This document shows positions 31,644-39,506 of a DNA stretch of 40,375 bases, in pieces; positions within the stretch are counted from its first letter, which is position 1; every line of letters starts with the position of its first letter. Both the position numbers and the translations under genes were made by a program. The notes under the pieces are model-generated. The model saw only the letters and a list, made by a program, of their open reading frames with translations, had not been told where the DNA came from and made no database searches. The stretch lies in NCBI GenBank assembly GCA_012798435.1, contig JAAZNF010000020.1:1-40375 (forward strand), in the 5' to 3' direction. This DNA is from Myxococcales bacterium (GTDB lineage: Bacteria; Myxococcota; B64-G9).

Positions 31644-33959
31644 ATGCGGCACCTTCCTCACGGGATGCTCCCGGCCCTGCTGGCCGTAGCCATCGCGGCC
31701 GGCGGGCTCGCGGAGGCGGCGGCGCCGGGAGGAGGGGAGGTGTCCGCCGCGCACGCCGTCATCGAGGGGGTGCTGCGGGACAAACAGAGCGGCGAGCCGC
31801 TGCCCGGATCGCCGGTCCAGCTCGATGGCAAGGACATCGCCATCACCGACGAGCGCGGGCGCTTCGTCTTCGAGCCCGTTGCGCCCGGCGCCCACGAGCT
31901 GTGGGTCCAGGACCCCGACCACGTCCCGCTGCGCGTGCACGTCACCGTGGCCGGGGGCCAGCGGCTGTCCCTGTCCTACGCCCTGGACCCCGCCGGCTCC
32001 GAGGAGCAGGAAGAGGTGGTGGTGGTCTCGAAGCGCCTCCAGGCCGAGGTCAGCAACACCGTGGTGCAGGTGGAGGAGGTCAAAAAGATCCCCGGCACCC
32101 AGGGCGACGTGGGCAAGATCGTGCAGAGCCTGCCCGGCGTGGCGCAGGGCATGGCCTTCTCCTCGGGGACCATGGGTCCGGGGCTGCTCATCCAGGGCGC
32201 GGCCCCGCAGGACAGCAAGATCCTGATCGACGGGCACCCGGTGCCGCTCTTGTACCACTTCATGGGGCTCACCTCGGCCGTCAACTCGGACATCCTGAAG
32301 AGCATCGACTTCATCCCCGGGGCCTTCGGCGCCGAGTTCGGCGAGGCCATCGGGGGCATCGTGGATACCCGCACCCGGCCCTGCGACCGGCGGGACTTCG
32401 GCGGCTACGTCAACCTGGGCATGATCGACGCCGGCGTCCTTTTGGAAGGCCCGCTGGGGCCGAAGGCCGGCTTCGTGGCCGCTTTCCGCCGTAGCACGGT
32501 GGACGTGTGGCTGCCCTCGGTGCTCGAGGACATCGAGGGCTTCGAGCTCACCGTGGCCCCAGTGTACTACGACTACCAGCTCAAGCTGGAGCTGCTGCCG
32601 GCGCGCGGCGATCACCTGACGCTGTTCGCCTACGGCTCCTCCGACGAGGCGCGCCTGGTGATGCAGAAGGCCGTCAGCGCCGACCCCGGCATGCTCGGCA
32701 CCTACCAGGACCAGATCCAGTTCCACCGGGTGAACCTGGCCTGGGCCCACTCGCCCGACCCGTCCTGGGAGTTCCGCACCTCGCTGGCCGGCGGCTACGA
32801 CCAGTACCACTTCCGCTTCGGGGCCGAGCGCTTCGTGCAGGCGCGGGTGTACTCCATGGCCAGCCGCTTCGACTGGGAGTGGCAGATCGATCGGCGCTGG
32901 TTCATCCACGGCGGGCTGCTCGCCTCGACCTGGTCCTACCAGTACTCCATGCGCATGCCCCGGCCGCCGAAGGAGGGCGAGGTGGTGGCGGACTTCGCCA
33001 GCCTGGAGATCCTGGAGGGGAGCGAGCGCACCGCCTGGATGTGGGGCGGTGCCTACGGCGTGCTCGGCTGGTCGCCGGCGCCGCCGCTGCTGCTCACGCT
33101 GGGCGCGCGGGTGGAGGCCTTCGACCTGCCGCTCAACCAGGCGGTGTTGCTCCCGCGCCTGTCCTTGCGCTACGAACCGCGGCCCGGCACCGTGCTCAGC
33201 GCGGGCTTCGGCATGTACGCCCAGGCCCCGGCCCCGGACGAGATGTCGCGCCTGCTCGGCAACCCCGATCTCGACATGGTGCGGGCGCGCCACTACGCCC
33301 TGCGCGTCCAGCAGGAGCTTCCGTGGCAGGGCCAGCTCGACGTGGAGGTGTTCTACAAGGAGATGGAGGAGCTGGTGGTGCCGGACGCGCGGGCCTTCTA
33401 CAGCAACGCCGGCCGGGGCAAGGCCTCGGGCCTGCAGCTCATGCTGCGGCGCGACGCCCGCGAAGGCCCCTTCGGCTGGCTGGCCTACACCCTGATGCGC
33501 TCCGAGCGGCAGGACGGCCCGGGCCAGCCGTGGCGGCTGTTCGACTGGGACCAGACCCACATCCTCACCATGGTGCTGGGCTACCTGCTGCCCACCGGCC
33601 CGGTGGTGCCCGCACACGGCCTTCGCGATGGCTGGCAGTTCGGGCTGCGCTTCTCGCTCGTCTCCGGCAACCCCACCACGCCGCTGCTCGGCGGCATCTT
33701 CGACGCCGACTACGACAGCTACCGGCCCATCCCGCTGGAGAAGAACAGCGAGCGCCTGCCGCTCAACCACCGCCTGGACGTGCGGGTGGACTACACCTGG
33801 GCCTTCGCGCGCTTCGCGCTCACCCTTTTTCTCGACGTGCAGAACGCCTACAATTACCGCTCGGTGGAAGGCATCCGCTACAACTACGACTTCACCGAGC
33901 GCGCCTACTTCCGGGGCCTGCCCATCATCCCGGCCCTGGGCCTGAAGGGGTCCTTCTGA
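31644..33959 (+). CDS. TonB-dependent receptor with CarboxypepD_reg-like N-terminal domain
   Basis: 771 aa. A signal peptide (1-26) is followed by a CarboxypepD_reg-type domain (about 38-115: IEGVLRDKQSGEPLPGSPVQLDGK... YALDPAG). A TonB-box-like EEVVVVSKR leads to the plug (about 130-250: VQSLPGVAQGM, LIQGAAPQDSKILIDGHPVPLLYHFMG, GAFGAEFGEAIGGIVD). A 500-residue beta barrel ends in GLKGSF, with terminal Phe as in outer-membrane proteins. It imports a ligand across the outer membrane using TonB energy; no tonB/exbB/exbD is in the window. The lipoprotein gene overlaps it by one base (TGATG). Confidence 0.93.
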   Translation: MRHLPHGMLPALLAVAIAAGGLAEAAAPGGGEVSAAHAVIEGVLRDKQSGEPLPGSPVQLDGKDIAITDERGRFVFEPVAPGAHELWVQDPDHVPLRVHVTVAGGQRLSLSYALDPAGSEEQEEVVVVSKRLQAEVSNTVVQVEEVKKIPGTQGDVGKIVQSLPGVAQGMAFSSGTMGPGLLIQGAAPQDSKILIDGHPVPLLYHFMGLTSAVNSDILKSIDFIPGAFGAEFGEAIGGIVDTRTRPCDRRDFGGYVNLGMIDAGVLLEGPLGPKAGFVAAFRRSTVDVWLPSVLEDIEGFELTVAPVYYDYQLKLELLPARGDHLTLFAYGSSDEARLVMQKAVSADPGMLGTYQDQIQFHRVNLAWAHSPDPSWEFRTSLAGGYDQYHFRFGAERFVQARVYSMASRFDWEWQIDRRWFIHGGLLASTWSYQYSMRMPRPPKEGEVVADFASLEILEGSERTAWMWGGAYGVLGWSPAPPLLLTLGARVEAFDLPLNQAVLLPRLSLRYEPRPGTVLSAGFGMYAQAPAPDEMSRLLGNPDLDMVRARHYALRVQQELPWQGQLDVEVFYKEMEELVVPDARAFYSNAGRGKASGLQLMLRRDAREGPFGWLAYTLMRSERQDGPGQPWRLFDWDQTHILTMVLGYLLPTGPVVPAHGLRDGWQFGLRFSLVSGNPTTPLLGGIFDADYDSYRPIPLEKNSERLPLNHRLDVRVDYTWAFARFALTLFLDVQNAYNYRSVEGIRYNYDFTERAYFRGLPIIPALGLKGSF

Positions 33960-34813
33960 TGCGCCGCGCCCTCGCCGCCGCGTTGTGCCTGTGCGCAGCC
34001 GCATTCGCGGCCGGCTGCGACAACCCCTTTCCGCCGGGGTCGCTGGTCGAGCGCCTGCGCGTGCTGGGCGTACGGGCCGAGCCGCCCGAGGTGGGCCTCG
34101 ACGGCGAGGTCGTGCTTTCGGCGCTGGTGGCCGATCCGCAGGGCGGCGGCCGGCCGCTTTCGTTCGAGTGGGCGGTGTGCCTGAGCGAGCTTTCCTACCA
34201 GGCCGCGGACATCGACTGCCCCGGCGCGGACGGTTATGCGCTGCCGGGGTCGGGAGACACGGCGCGTCTCTCCGTGCCCGAGCTGGTGGAGTTCGCGGCG
34301 GCGAACCTCCCAGCGGGCTCGTTCGGCGACCCTTCCGCCTGGAAGGACCTGAAGTGGTTCCCGCTCATCGTCGGCCTGCGGGCCCGGGCCGGCGGCGAGG
34401 TGGTGCGCGCCATCAAGCGGGTGCGGCTACGGCTTGCCACCGAGGAGCCCCCCAACGCCAACCCGCGTCTTCTGGGCCTCACGCTCGACGGGGCGGAGGC
34501 GCCGGATCTTGTGCAGGTGAAGGCGGGGGCGACGGTGTCGTTCCAGGCCCTGGTCGATCCGGCCACGCGCGAGCGGTACCGCCGGCAGGGCGAGAGCGAG
34601 GAGCGTGTCGAGGACGTGGTGTTCGCCTGGTTCGCGAGCGACGGCGAGTTCGAGGGCGACTACTCGGTACTGTCCGGCGACGGCACCAGCGAGTTCGACC
34701 GCAACCAGTGGACGGCGCCGGGCGAGCCCGGCCAGATCGAGCTGTGGGTGGTGGCCCGCGACGGCCGGTTCGGCGAGGACTGGCTGGAGCGGACCCTCGA
34801 GGTCGTACCCTAG
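33959..34813 (+). CDS. Lipoprotein paired with the TonB-dependent receptor
   Basis: 284 aa, ATG at 33959 overlapping the receptor stop. A clear lipobox FAAGC puts lipid on Cys20. The mature part (DNPFPPGSLVERLRVLGVRAEPPEVGLDGEVVLSALV) resembles surface lipoproteins with Ig-like beta domains; two repeats of a beta-sandwich pattern can be seen (about 40-160 and 165-280, the second starting PRLLGLTLDGAEAPDL). I do not recognise the family. Immediate coupling to the receptor suggests it caps or feeds it, as SusD-like or surface-binding lipoproteins do, but this is inference. murA starts 15 bases downstream. Confidence 0.85.
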   Translation: MRRALAAALCLCAAAFAAGCDNPFPPGSLVERLRVLGVRAEPPEVGLDGEVVLSALVADPQGGGRPLSFEWAVCLSELSYQAADIDCPGADGYALPGSGDTARLSVPELVEFAAANLPAGSFGDPSAWKDLKWFPLIVGLRARAGGEVVRAIKRVRLRLATEEPPNANPRLLGLTLDGAEAPDLVQVKAGATVSFQALVDPATRERYRRQGESEERVEDVVFAWFASDGEFEGDYSVLSGDGTSEFDRNQWTAPGEPGQIELWVVARDGRFGEDWLERTLEVVP

Positions 34814-34828
34814 GAAGGAGCGTGCCCC

Positions 34829-36112
34829 GTGGAAGCGTTCGTGATCGAGGGAGGCCGCCGCCTGAGCGGGAGCATCCGTCCCAGCGGCAACAAGAACTCC
34901 GCCCTGCCGCTCCTGGCCGCGTCTCTGCTCACCGACCAGCCGCTCGTCTTGCGCAACGTGCCGCGCATCCGCGACGTGGCCGCCAAGCGCCAGATCCTGG
35001 CCGCGCAAGGGGTGGCCTTCGACGAGCCGGGGGCCAACGTGCTGCGCATGCAGTCCGGCTCCATGCCCGCCATGGACCCCGATCCCGAGCTGTGTCGGCG
35101 CATCCGCACCTCCATCCTGTTGGCCGGCCCGCTGCTGGCGCGCCTCGGCCATGTGCGCCTGCCGCGCCCCGGCGGCGACCGCATCGGCCCGCGCCCGCTG
35201 GACACCCACTTCCAGGTGCTGCGCGCGCTGGGGGCCAAGGTCGAGATCACCCCGCACTTCTACGAGGCTCGCACCGACGGGCTGCGCGGCGCCGACATCT
35301 TCCTCGAGGAGATGAGCGTGACCGGCACCGAGCAGGCGGTGCTGGCGGCGGTGCTGGCCGACGGCGACACGGTCATCCGCAACGCGGCCTCGGAGCCGCA
35401 CGTGCAGGACCTGTGCCGCTGCCTGTGCGGCATGGGCGCGCGCATCGCCGGCATCGGCACCAACACCCTGGAGATCCATGGCGTGCCCAGGCTCGCCGGC
35501 GCGGACTTCACCCTCGGCCCGGACTACATGGAGGTCGGGTCGTTTCTGGGGCTGGCGGCGGTGACCGGCTCCGAGCTGCGCATCCAGGGGGCGCGCCCGC
35601 AGGAGCACCGCATGACCCGCATCGCCTTCGGCAAGCTGGGCGTGACCTGGCAGGACGATGGGGACGACATCGTCATCCCGGCCGGGCAGGAGCTGCGCGT
35701 GCAGGCCGGGCCCCACGGGGCCATCCCCAAGATCGATGACGCGCCCTGGCCGGGTTTCCCCTCCGACCTCATGAGCATCGCGCTCACCGTGGCCACCCAG
35801 GCCGAGGGCACGGTGCTGATCCACGAGAAGATGTTCCAGAGCCGCCTGTTCTTCGTCGACAAGCTCATCGACATGGGGGCGCGCATCATCCTGTGCGATC
35901 CCCACCGGGCGGTGGTGTCCGGCCGCTCCCCGCTGTTCGGCGAATCCCTCACCAGCCCCGACATCCGGGCCGGCATGGCCATCCTCATCGCCGCCTTGTG
36001 CGCCCAGGGGCAGTCGGTCATCTCCAACATCGAGCAGATCGATCGCGGCTACCAGGACATCGAGAAGCGTCTCGCCGCCGTCGGCGCCGCCATCCGGCGC
36101 GTGAGCCTCTAG
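34829..36112 (+). CDS. murA: UDP-N-acetylglucosamine 1-carboxyvinyltransferase with Asp at the Cys site
   Basis: Transfers enolpyruvate from PEP to UDP-GlcNAc, the first committed step of peptidoglycan synthesis. 427 aa, GTG start with AAGGAG upstream. Conserved points: GNKNSALP (20-27) with the catalytic Lys/Asn, IRTSILLAGPLLARLG (92-107), PGFPSDL, and IDRGYQDIEKRLAAVGA at the end. The loop that normally reads GGC-x-IG-x-RP is GGDRIGPRP, so residue 117 (codon at 35177-35179, GAC) is Asp instead of Cys115 of E. coli. Such Asp enzymes are active but insensitive to fosfomycin. It ends the ridA-receptor-lipoprotein run; co-transcription is likely but its own promoter is not excluded. Confidence 0.95.
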   Translation: MEAFVIEGGRRLSGSIRPSGNKNSALPLLAASLLTDQPLVLRNVPRIRDVAAKRQILAAQGVAFDEPGANVLRMQSGSMPAMDPDPELCRRIRTSILLAGPLLARLGHVRLPRPGGDRIGPRPLDTHFQVLRALGAKVEITPHFYEARTDGLRGADIFLEEMSVTGTEQAVLAAVLADGDTVIRNAASEPHVQDLCRCLCGMGARIAGIGTNTLEIHGVPRLAGADFTLGPDYMEVGSFLGLAAVTGSELRIQGARPQEHRMTRIAFGKLGVTWQDDGDDIVIPAGQELRVQAGPHGAIPKIDDAPWPGFPSDLMSIALTVATQAEGTVLIHEKMFQSRLFFVDKLIDMGARIILCDPHRAVVSGRSPLFGESLTSPDIRAGMAILIAALCAQGQSVISNIEQIDRGYQDIEKRLAAVGAAIRRVSL

Positions 36113-36130
36113 CCCGCCCATCCCCGCGCC

Positions 36131-36164
36131 GTCCGGATTTCGACAGCATGTTCGAAATCCGGAC
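36131..36164. repeat. Perfect inverted repeat upstream of sctV, possible activator site
   Basis: Arms GTCCGGATTTCGA (36131-36143) and TCGAAATCCGGAC (36152-36164) are exact reverse complements of 13 bases around an 8-base loop. It lies 19 bases after the murA stop and 53 bases before the -24 element of a sigma-54 promoter. No T tract follows, so a standard terminator is unlikely. The location suits an enhancer-binding protein site. Confidence 0.6.
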
Positions 36165-36216
36165 AGGATCGGCGACACCGTTTGTAAATCTATCTGAAAA
36201 ACAACGACAATTTTTC

Positions 36217-36232
36217 TGGCATCGATCTTGCT
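36217..36232 (+). promoter_or_regulatory. Sigma-54 (-24/-12) promoter of the sctV-like gene
   Basis: TGGCAT (36217-36222) and TTGCT (36228-36232); GG and GC are separated by exactly ten bases, the RpoN spacing. A T-run lies right upstream, and the sequence before it is A/T-rich in a GC-rich genome. Transcription would start about 20-25 bases before ATG 36266. No comparable -35/-10 pair was seen in the gap. Confidence 0.7.
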
Positions 36233-36265
36233 AGGACACCGGCCAAAGATCACGGGAGCGTGCTC

Positions 36266-38125
36266 ATGGAACTTGTGAGGCGTGTGGGCAGGATGCTTCT
36301 CGGTGGAGGCCGGATGGAGCGCGTCTTCGCCCTGTTCGTCCTCTCGGCGGTGGCCATCCTGATCCTGCCCATCCCTCCCGCCTTGATGGACCTGCTCCTG
36401 TGCGCGAACTTGGCCGGCTCGCTCACGTTGCTCTTGGTCTCGCTGGAGATGGGGGACGCGCTGCGGGTGGCCTCCTTTCCCACGCTGCTCCTGGTCAGCA
36501 CCGTGTTCCGCCTCACCCTGAACATCTCCACCAGCCGGTTGGTGCTGCTCCACGGCGACGCGGGCGCGGTGGTGCGGGCCTTCGGAGAGTTCGTGGTGCA
36601 GGGCAACCCCCTGGTGGGTGGCATCGTGTTCCTCATCATCACCGTGGTGCAGTTCGTGGTCATCGCCAAGGGGGGCGAGCGGGTGGCCGAGGTCACCGCG
36701 CGCTTCACCCTCGACGCCATGCCGGGAAAGCAGATGAGCATCGACGCCGACCTGCGCGGCGGGCTCATCGATGGCGTCGAGGCGGCACGCCGGCGCGGGC
36801 AGCTGGAGCGCGAGGCGCAGTTCTACGGCGCCATGGACGGCGCCATGAAGTTCGTCAAGGGTGACGCCGTGGCCGGCCTGGTGATCGTGGTGGTGAACAT
36901 CCTGGGGGGGCTGCTGGTGGGCGTGGGGCAGCATGGCATGGAACTACCCGCCGCGGTGGCCCACTACACCGTGCTCACCATCGGGGACGGGCTGGCCTCC
37001 CAGGTGCCGGCGCTGCTGGTGTCGGTGGCGGCCGGGCTGGTGATCACCCGGGTCCGGCCGGAGAAGAGCGGCGCGGGGCTGGGGAGCGAGGTGCTGCGCC
37101 AGGTCGGCGCGCACCCCGAGGCCCTGCTGCTGGCGGGAGGAGCGCTGTCCGGACTGGGGGTCATCCCGGGCATGCCCAGCGTCTCGTTCCTGGTCTTGGG
37201 TGGGGCGACGGTAACCTTGGGCTTGTGGCTGCGCACCCGGGGCCGGCGCGACCTCGCAGACTGCGTGGAGTCGGCGCCGCGCGAAGGCGGGCCGTGCTTG
37301 TTTTTGGATCCCGCCATCTCGCCGCAGGAGATCGCGCCGCGGCTGGAGGAGCTGCGGCGGGGGTTGGAGGAAGACCTGGGGATTCCGGTGCCGGCCGTGC
37401 GGCTCGCCGCCGGCGCGCCCGGACGCTGGCGCCTGGAGGTGGACCAGGCCCCCGTCGCCGCCGGGGCGCTGTCCGAGCGGAACGTTCCCTGGGCCCGGCT
37501 GGAACAGGTGCTGCGGGAGTCGGCCTTCCGCTTCGTGGGGGTGCAGGAGGTGCAGGATCTGCTGGATCGGCTCGAACGCACCCAGCCTGCGCTGGTTCGC
37601 GAGATCGTTCCGCGGCTCATCCCGCCGGTGCTCCTGGCCGAGGTGCTCTCGCGCCTGGTCGAGGAGGGGGTGCCGATCCGCAACCTCAAGGGCATCTTGC
37701 TCTCGCTGGCCGAGCACGCACGCCGCGAGTCCGACCCGGTCCAGCTCAGCGAGCGAGTGCGCGAGGCCCTGCGGCCGATCATCAGCCACCGCCTGGCGCC
37801 GGACGGCAGCCTGCAACCGCTCCTGCTGGACCCGGCCATCGAGGAGGCGTTGGCCAAGGGCCTTTCCCGTGAGGGCGCGGGGTCCTCGCTCTCGCTGCCT
37901 CCCGAGCAAGGGGAGGCCATTCTGAGCGCCCTCGAACGGGTGCTGCGCGCCAGCACGGGCAAGCCGACGGTGGTCCTGACCCGGCCAGAGCTGCGCCGCC
38001 CCTTCTGGAAACTGGCCACCAACCTGTGCCGTACAATCTTCGTGGTGAGCTACGGGGAGTTGGAGCCGACCGTCTCACTCAAACCCGCCGGCGTGATCCG
38101 CCTGGCCCTGGAGACAAAGAGATGA
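36266..38125 (+). CDS. FHIPEP-family type III export gate protein (SctV/FlhA)
   Basis: 619 aa from ATG 36266 with GGGAG seven bases upstream (a GTG at 36260 has worse spacing). Export gate of flagellar and virulence type III systems. Eight or so membrane helices fill the first 310 residues. The FHIPEP loop GERVAEVTARFTLDAMPGKQMSIDADL (near 136-162) is diagnostic. The cytoplasmic part (about 320-619) is shorter than typical FlhA (about 690 aa total) or SctV and keeps RNLKGILLSLAEHA and the closing ISHRLAPDGSLQPLLLDP. No flagellar gene is seen in the window, so non-flagellar SctV is preferred but not proven. A sigma-54 promoter drives it; a TPR lipoprotein overlaps its end by four bases. Confidence 0.92.
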   Translation: MELVRRVGRMLLGGGRMERVFALFVLSAVAILILPIPPALMDLLLCANLAGSLTLLLVSLEMGDALRVASFPTLLLVSTVFRLTLNISTSRLVLLHGDAGAVVRAFGEFVVQGNPLVGGIVFLIITVVQFVVIAKGGERVAEVTARFTLDAMPGKQMSIDADLRGGLIDGVEAARRRGQLEREAQFYGAMDGAMKFVKGDAVAGLVIVVVNILGGLLVGVGQHGMELPAAVAHYTVLTIGDGLASQVPALLVSVAAGLVITRVRPEKSGAGLGSEVLRQVGAHPEALLLAGGALSGLGVIPGMPSVSFLVLGGATVTLGLWLRTRGRRDLADCVESAPREGGPCLFLDPAISPQEIAPRLEELRRGLEEDLGIPVPAVRLAAGAPGRWRLEVDQAPVAAGALSERNVPWARLEQVLRESAFRFVGVQEVQDLLDRLERTQPALVREIVPRLIPPVLLAEVLSRLVEEGVPIRNLKGILLSLAEHARRESDPVQLSERVREALRPIISHRLAPDGSLQPLLLDPAIEEALAKGLSREGAGSSLSLPPEQGEAILSALERVLRASTGKPTVVLTRPELRRPFWKLATNLCRTIFVVSYGELEPTVSLKPAGVIRLALETKR

Positions 38126-38664
38126 AAGTTCCTCTCGTGACGACGCTCGCGGCCGTTGGGATGTGCGGGTGCCTGGCTCGGACGGCGGTCCACCCCGAGG
38201 CGGTGCGGCTCAACGGCGAGGGTGCCCGGGCCCTGGCCGAGGGGCGCGCGCGCGAGGCGCGGGTGCTGTTCGACCTGAGCCTGGAGTATGGCCCGTGCTA
38301 CGCCGAGGCCCTGCACAACCTGGGGGTCTGGCACCTGCTGCGGGGGGAGTTGCAGGCCGCCGCCCAGCGCGAGGAGGAGGCGCTGGTCTGCCGGCCGGAC
38401 CTGGTCCAGGCCCGCTGCGGCCTGGGAGTGGTCCGCTGGCGGCAGGGGGATCTCGACGAGGCGCGCGCGCTGTTCGAGGAGACCCTGCGGCTCGATCCCG
38501 GCGCGCTCGATGCGCGTCGCAATCTGGTGCTGCTCGACATCGAACAGGGGCGGACGGAGGAGGCGCGCGCCCAACTCGAGCGGCTCCAAGCCCTCTCTCC
38601 GCAGGATCCGATTCTGGAACGTCTGCCGCCGCAGGACGAGGCGGGTCTACCGGCGGACCGGTGA
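38122..38664 (+). CDS. TPR lipoprotein next to sctV
   Basis: 180 aa from ATG 38122, overlapping the sctV stop by four bases. The short signal ends VGMCGC; Cys17 is the likelier lipid site, Cys15 is an alternative. Four TPR-like pairs follow (GARALAEGRAREARVLFDLSLEY, ALHNLGVWHLLRGELQAAAQREEEALVCRPD, ARCGLGVVRWRQGDLDEARALFEETLRLDP, ARRNLVLLDIEQGRTEEARAQLERL). Translational coupling to the export gate suggests an envelope role in the same machine; small TPR lipoproteins serve as pilotins in some secretion systems. That role is inference. Confidence 0.85.
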   Translation: MKVPLVTTLAAVGMCGCLARTAVHPEAVRLNGEGARALAEGRAREARVLFDLSLEYGPCYAEALHNLGVWHLLRGELQAAAQREEEALVCRPDLVQARCGLGVVRWRQGDLDEARALFEETLRLDPGALDARRNLVLLDIEQGRTEEARAQLERLQALSPQDPILERLPPQDEAGLPADR

Positions 38665-38677
38665 GAGGGGGCGGGAC

Positions 38678-39484
38678 ATGGCATTTCGTTTCTTCATCGT
38701 GGGACAGGAAGCCACTGCGGCGGGGTTCTTCGCAGACGAGGTCCGCGCCGGCCCGGAGATCGTCCTCGGCCGGAGCGAGGACGCGCACATCGTGCTCTTG
38801 GACCCCTCGGTATCCCGGCGGCACTGCCGGGTGACGGGACATGCGGACGGGTTGCGGGTGGAGGACCTGGGCAGCCGGTTGGGCACCCGCCTGAACGGAG
38901 CCGCCCTGTCGCCGGGAGAGGCTGTCCCGCTGCGGGCGGGAGACGAGCTCAGTCTGGGGGTGTACCGGGTGATCTACGTGGGAGATGCCGGCGCCGCCCC
39001 CGATGAGACTCGCGCGGTGGCGCTGGCGCTGCAGGAGTTCCTCGAACAGTCCGATGCCATCGTCGAGGAGGCCTTCCTGGAGATCGAGAACGGGCCCGAG
39101 GTCGGGCGGCGTATCGAGCTGCCGGAAGAGGGCGTGCTGCGGCTCGGCCGCGGCCGCGAGTGCGAAATCCGCCTCGACGACGCACGAACCTCGAGAACCC
39201 ACGCGGTGATTCGGCTGCGCCGCAAGGAGGCCTGGCTGGAGGACGCCGGCTCCCAAAACGGCACCTTCGTGGGCGAGCGGCGAGTGCGAGGGGCGGTCCG
39301 GCTGGCGGACCGAGATCGGTTGCGCCTGGGTCGGATGGTCCTGCGCTTGCGGCTGCCAAAGCAGCCGCTCGATCTCGGGGCCGTCCTCGCGGCCCGGACG
39401 GGGCCGGCGCGGCGTCTGTGGCTTTCATCGCTCGCATTTCTGCTACTTGGGGTGGGCGGTCTTCTGCTGGCGGCGTGGACGTGA
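38678..39484 (+). CDS. Tail-anchored protein with two FHA domains
   Basis: 268 aa from ATG 38678 with GGGGGCGGG as a weak ribosome site. FHA1 (about 25-100) has LGRSEDAHIVL, SRRHCRV and a loop RLGTRLNG in place of the usual NGT. FHA2 (about 135-227) has the full set RLGRG, SRTHAVI and SQNGTFV. A single membrane helix closes the protein (about 248-267, LWLSSLAFLLLGVGGLLLAAW), so both FHA domains are cytoplasmic. FHA domains bind phospho-threonine. The N-terminal cytoplasmic FHA part of type III SctD is similar in general layout, but the periplasmic ring domains are absent here. It follows the TPR lipoprotein by 13 bases. Confidence 0.88.
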   Translation: MAFRFFIVGQEATAAGFFADEVRAGPEIVLGRSEDAHIVLLDPSVSRRHCRVTGHADGLRVEDLGSRLGTRLNGAALSPGEAVPLRAGDELSLGVYRVIYVGDAGAAPDETRAVALALQEFLEQSDAIVEEAFLEIENGPEVGRRIELPEEGVLRLGRGRECEIRLDDARTSRTHAVIRLRRKEAWLEDAGSQNGTFVGERRVRGAVRLADRDRLRLGRMVLRLRLPKQPLDLGAVLAARTGPARRLWLSSLAFLLLGVGGLLLAAWT

Positions 39485-39506
39485 CGGAGAGATGGGCGCG
39501 GGCGGC

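Noticed and set aside
36131-36164. Inverted repeat as terminator of murA
   Set aside because: The stem is strong, but no T tract follows on the plus strand (AGGATCGGCG) nor on the minus side; position relative to the sigma-54 promoter fits a regulator site better.
31470-36934. Long minus-strand frames under the TonB-dependent receptor, murA and sctV (844 and 835 codons)
   Set aside because: They mirror conserved plus-strand genes and show repetitive His/Gln/Val/Gly-rich translations typical of antisense GC-rich codons.
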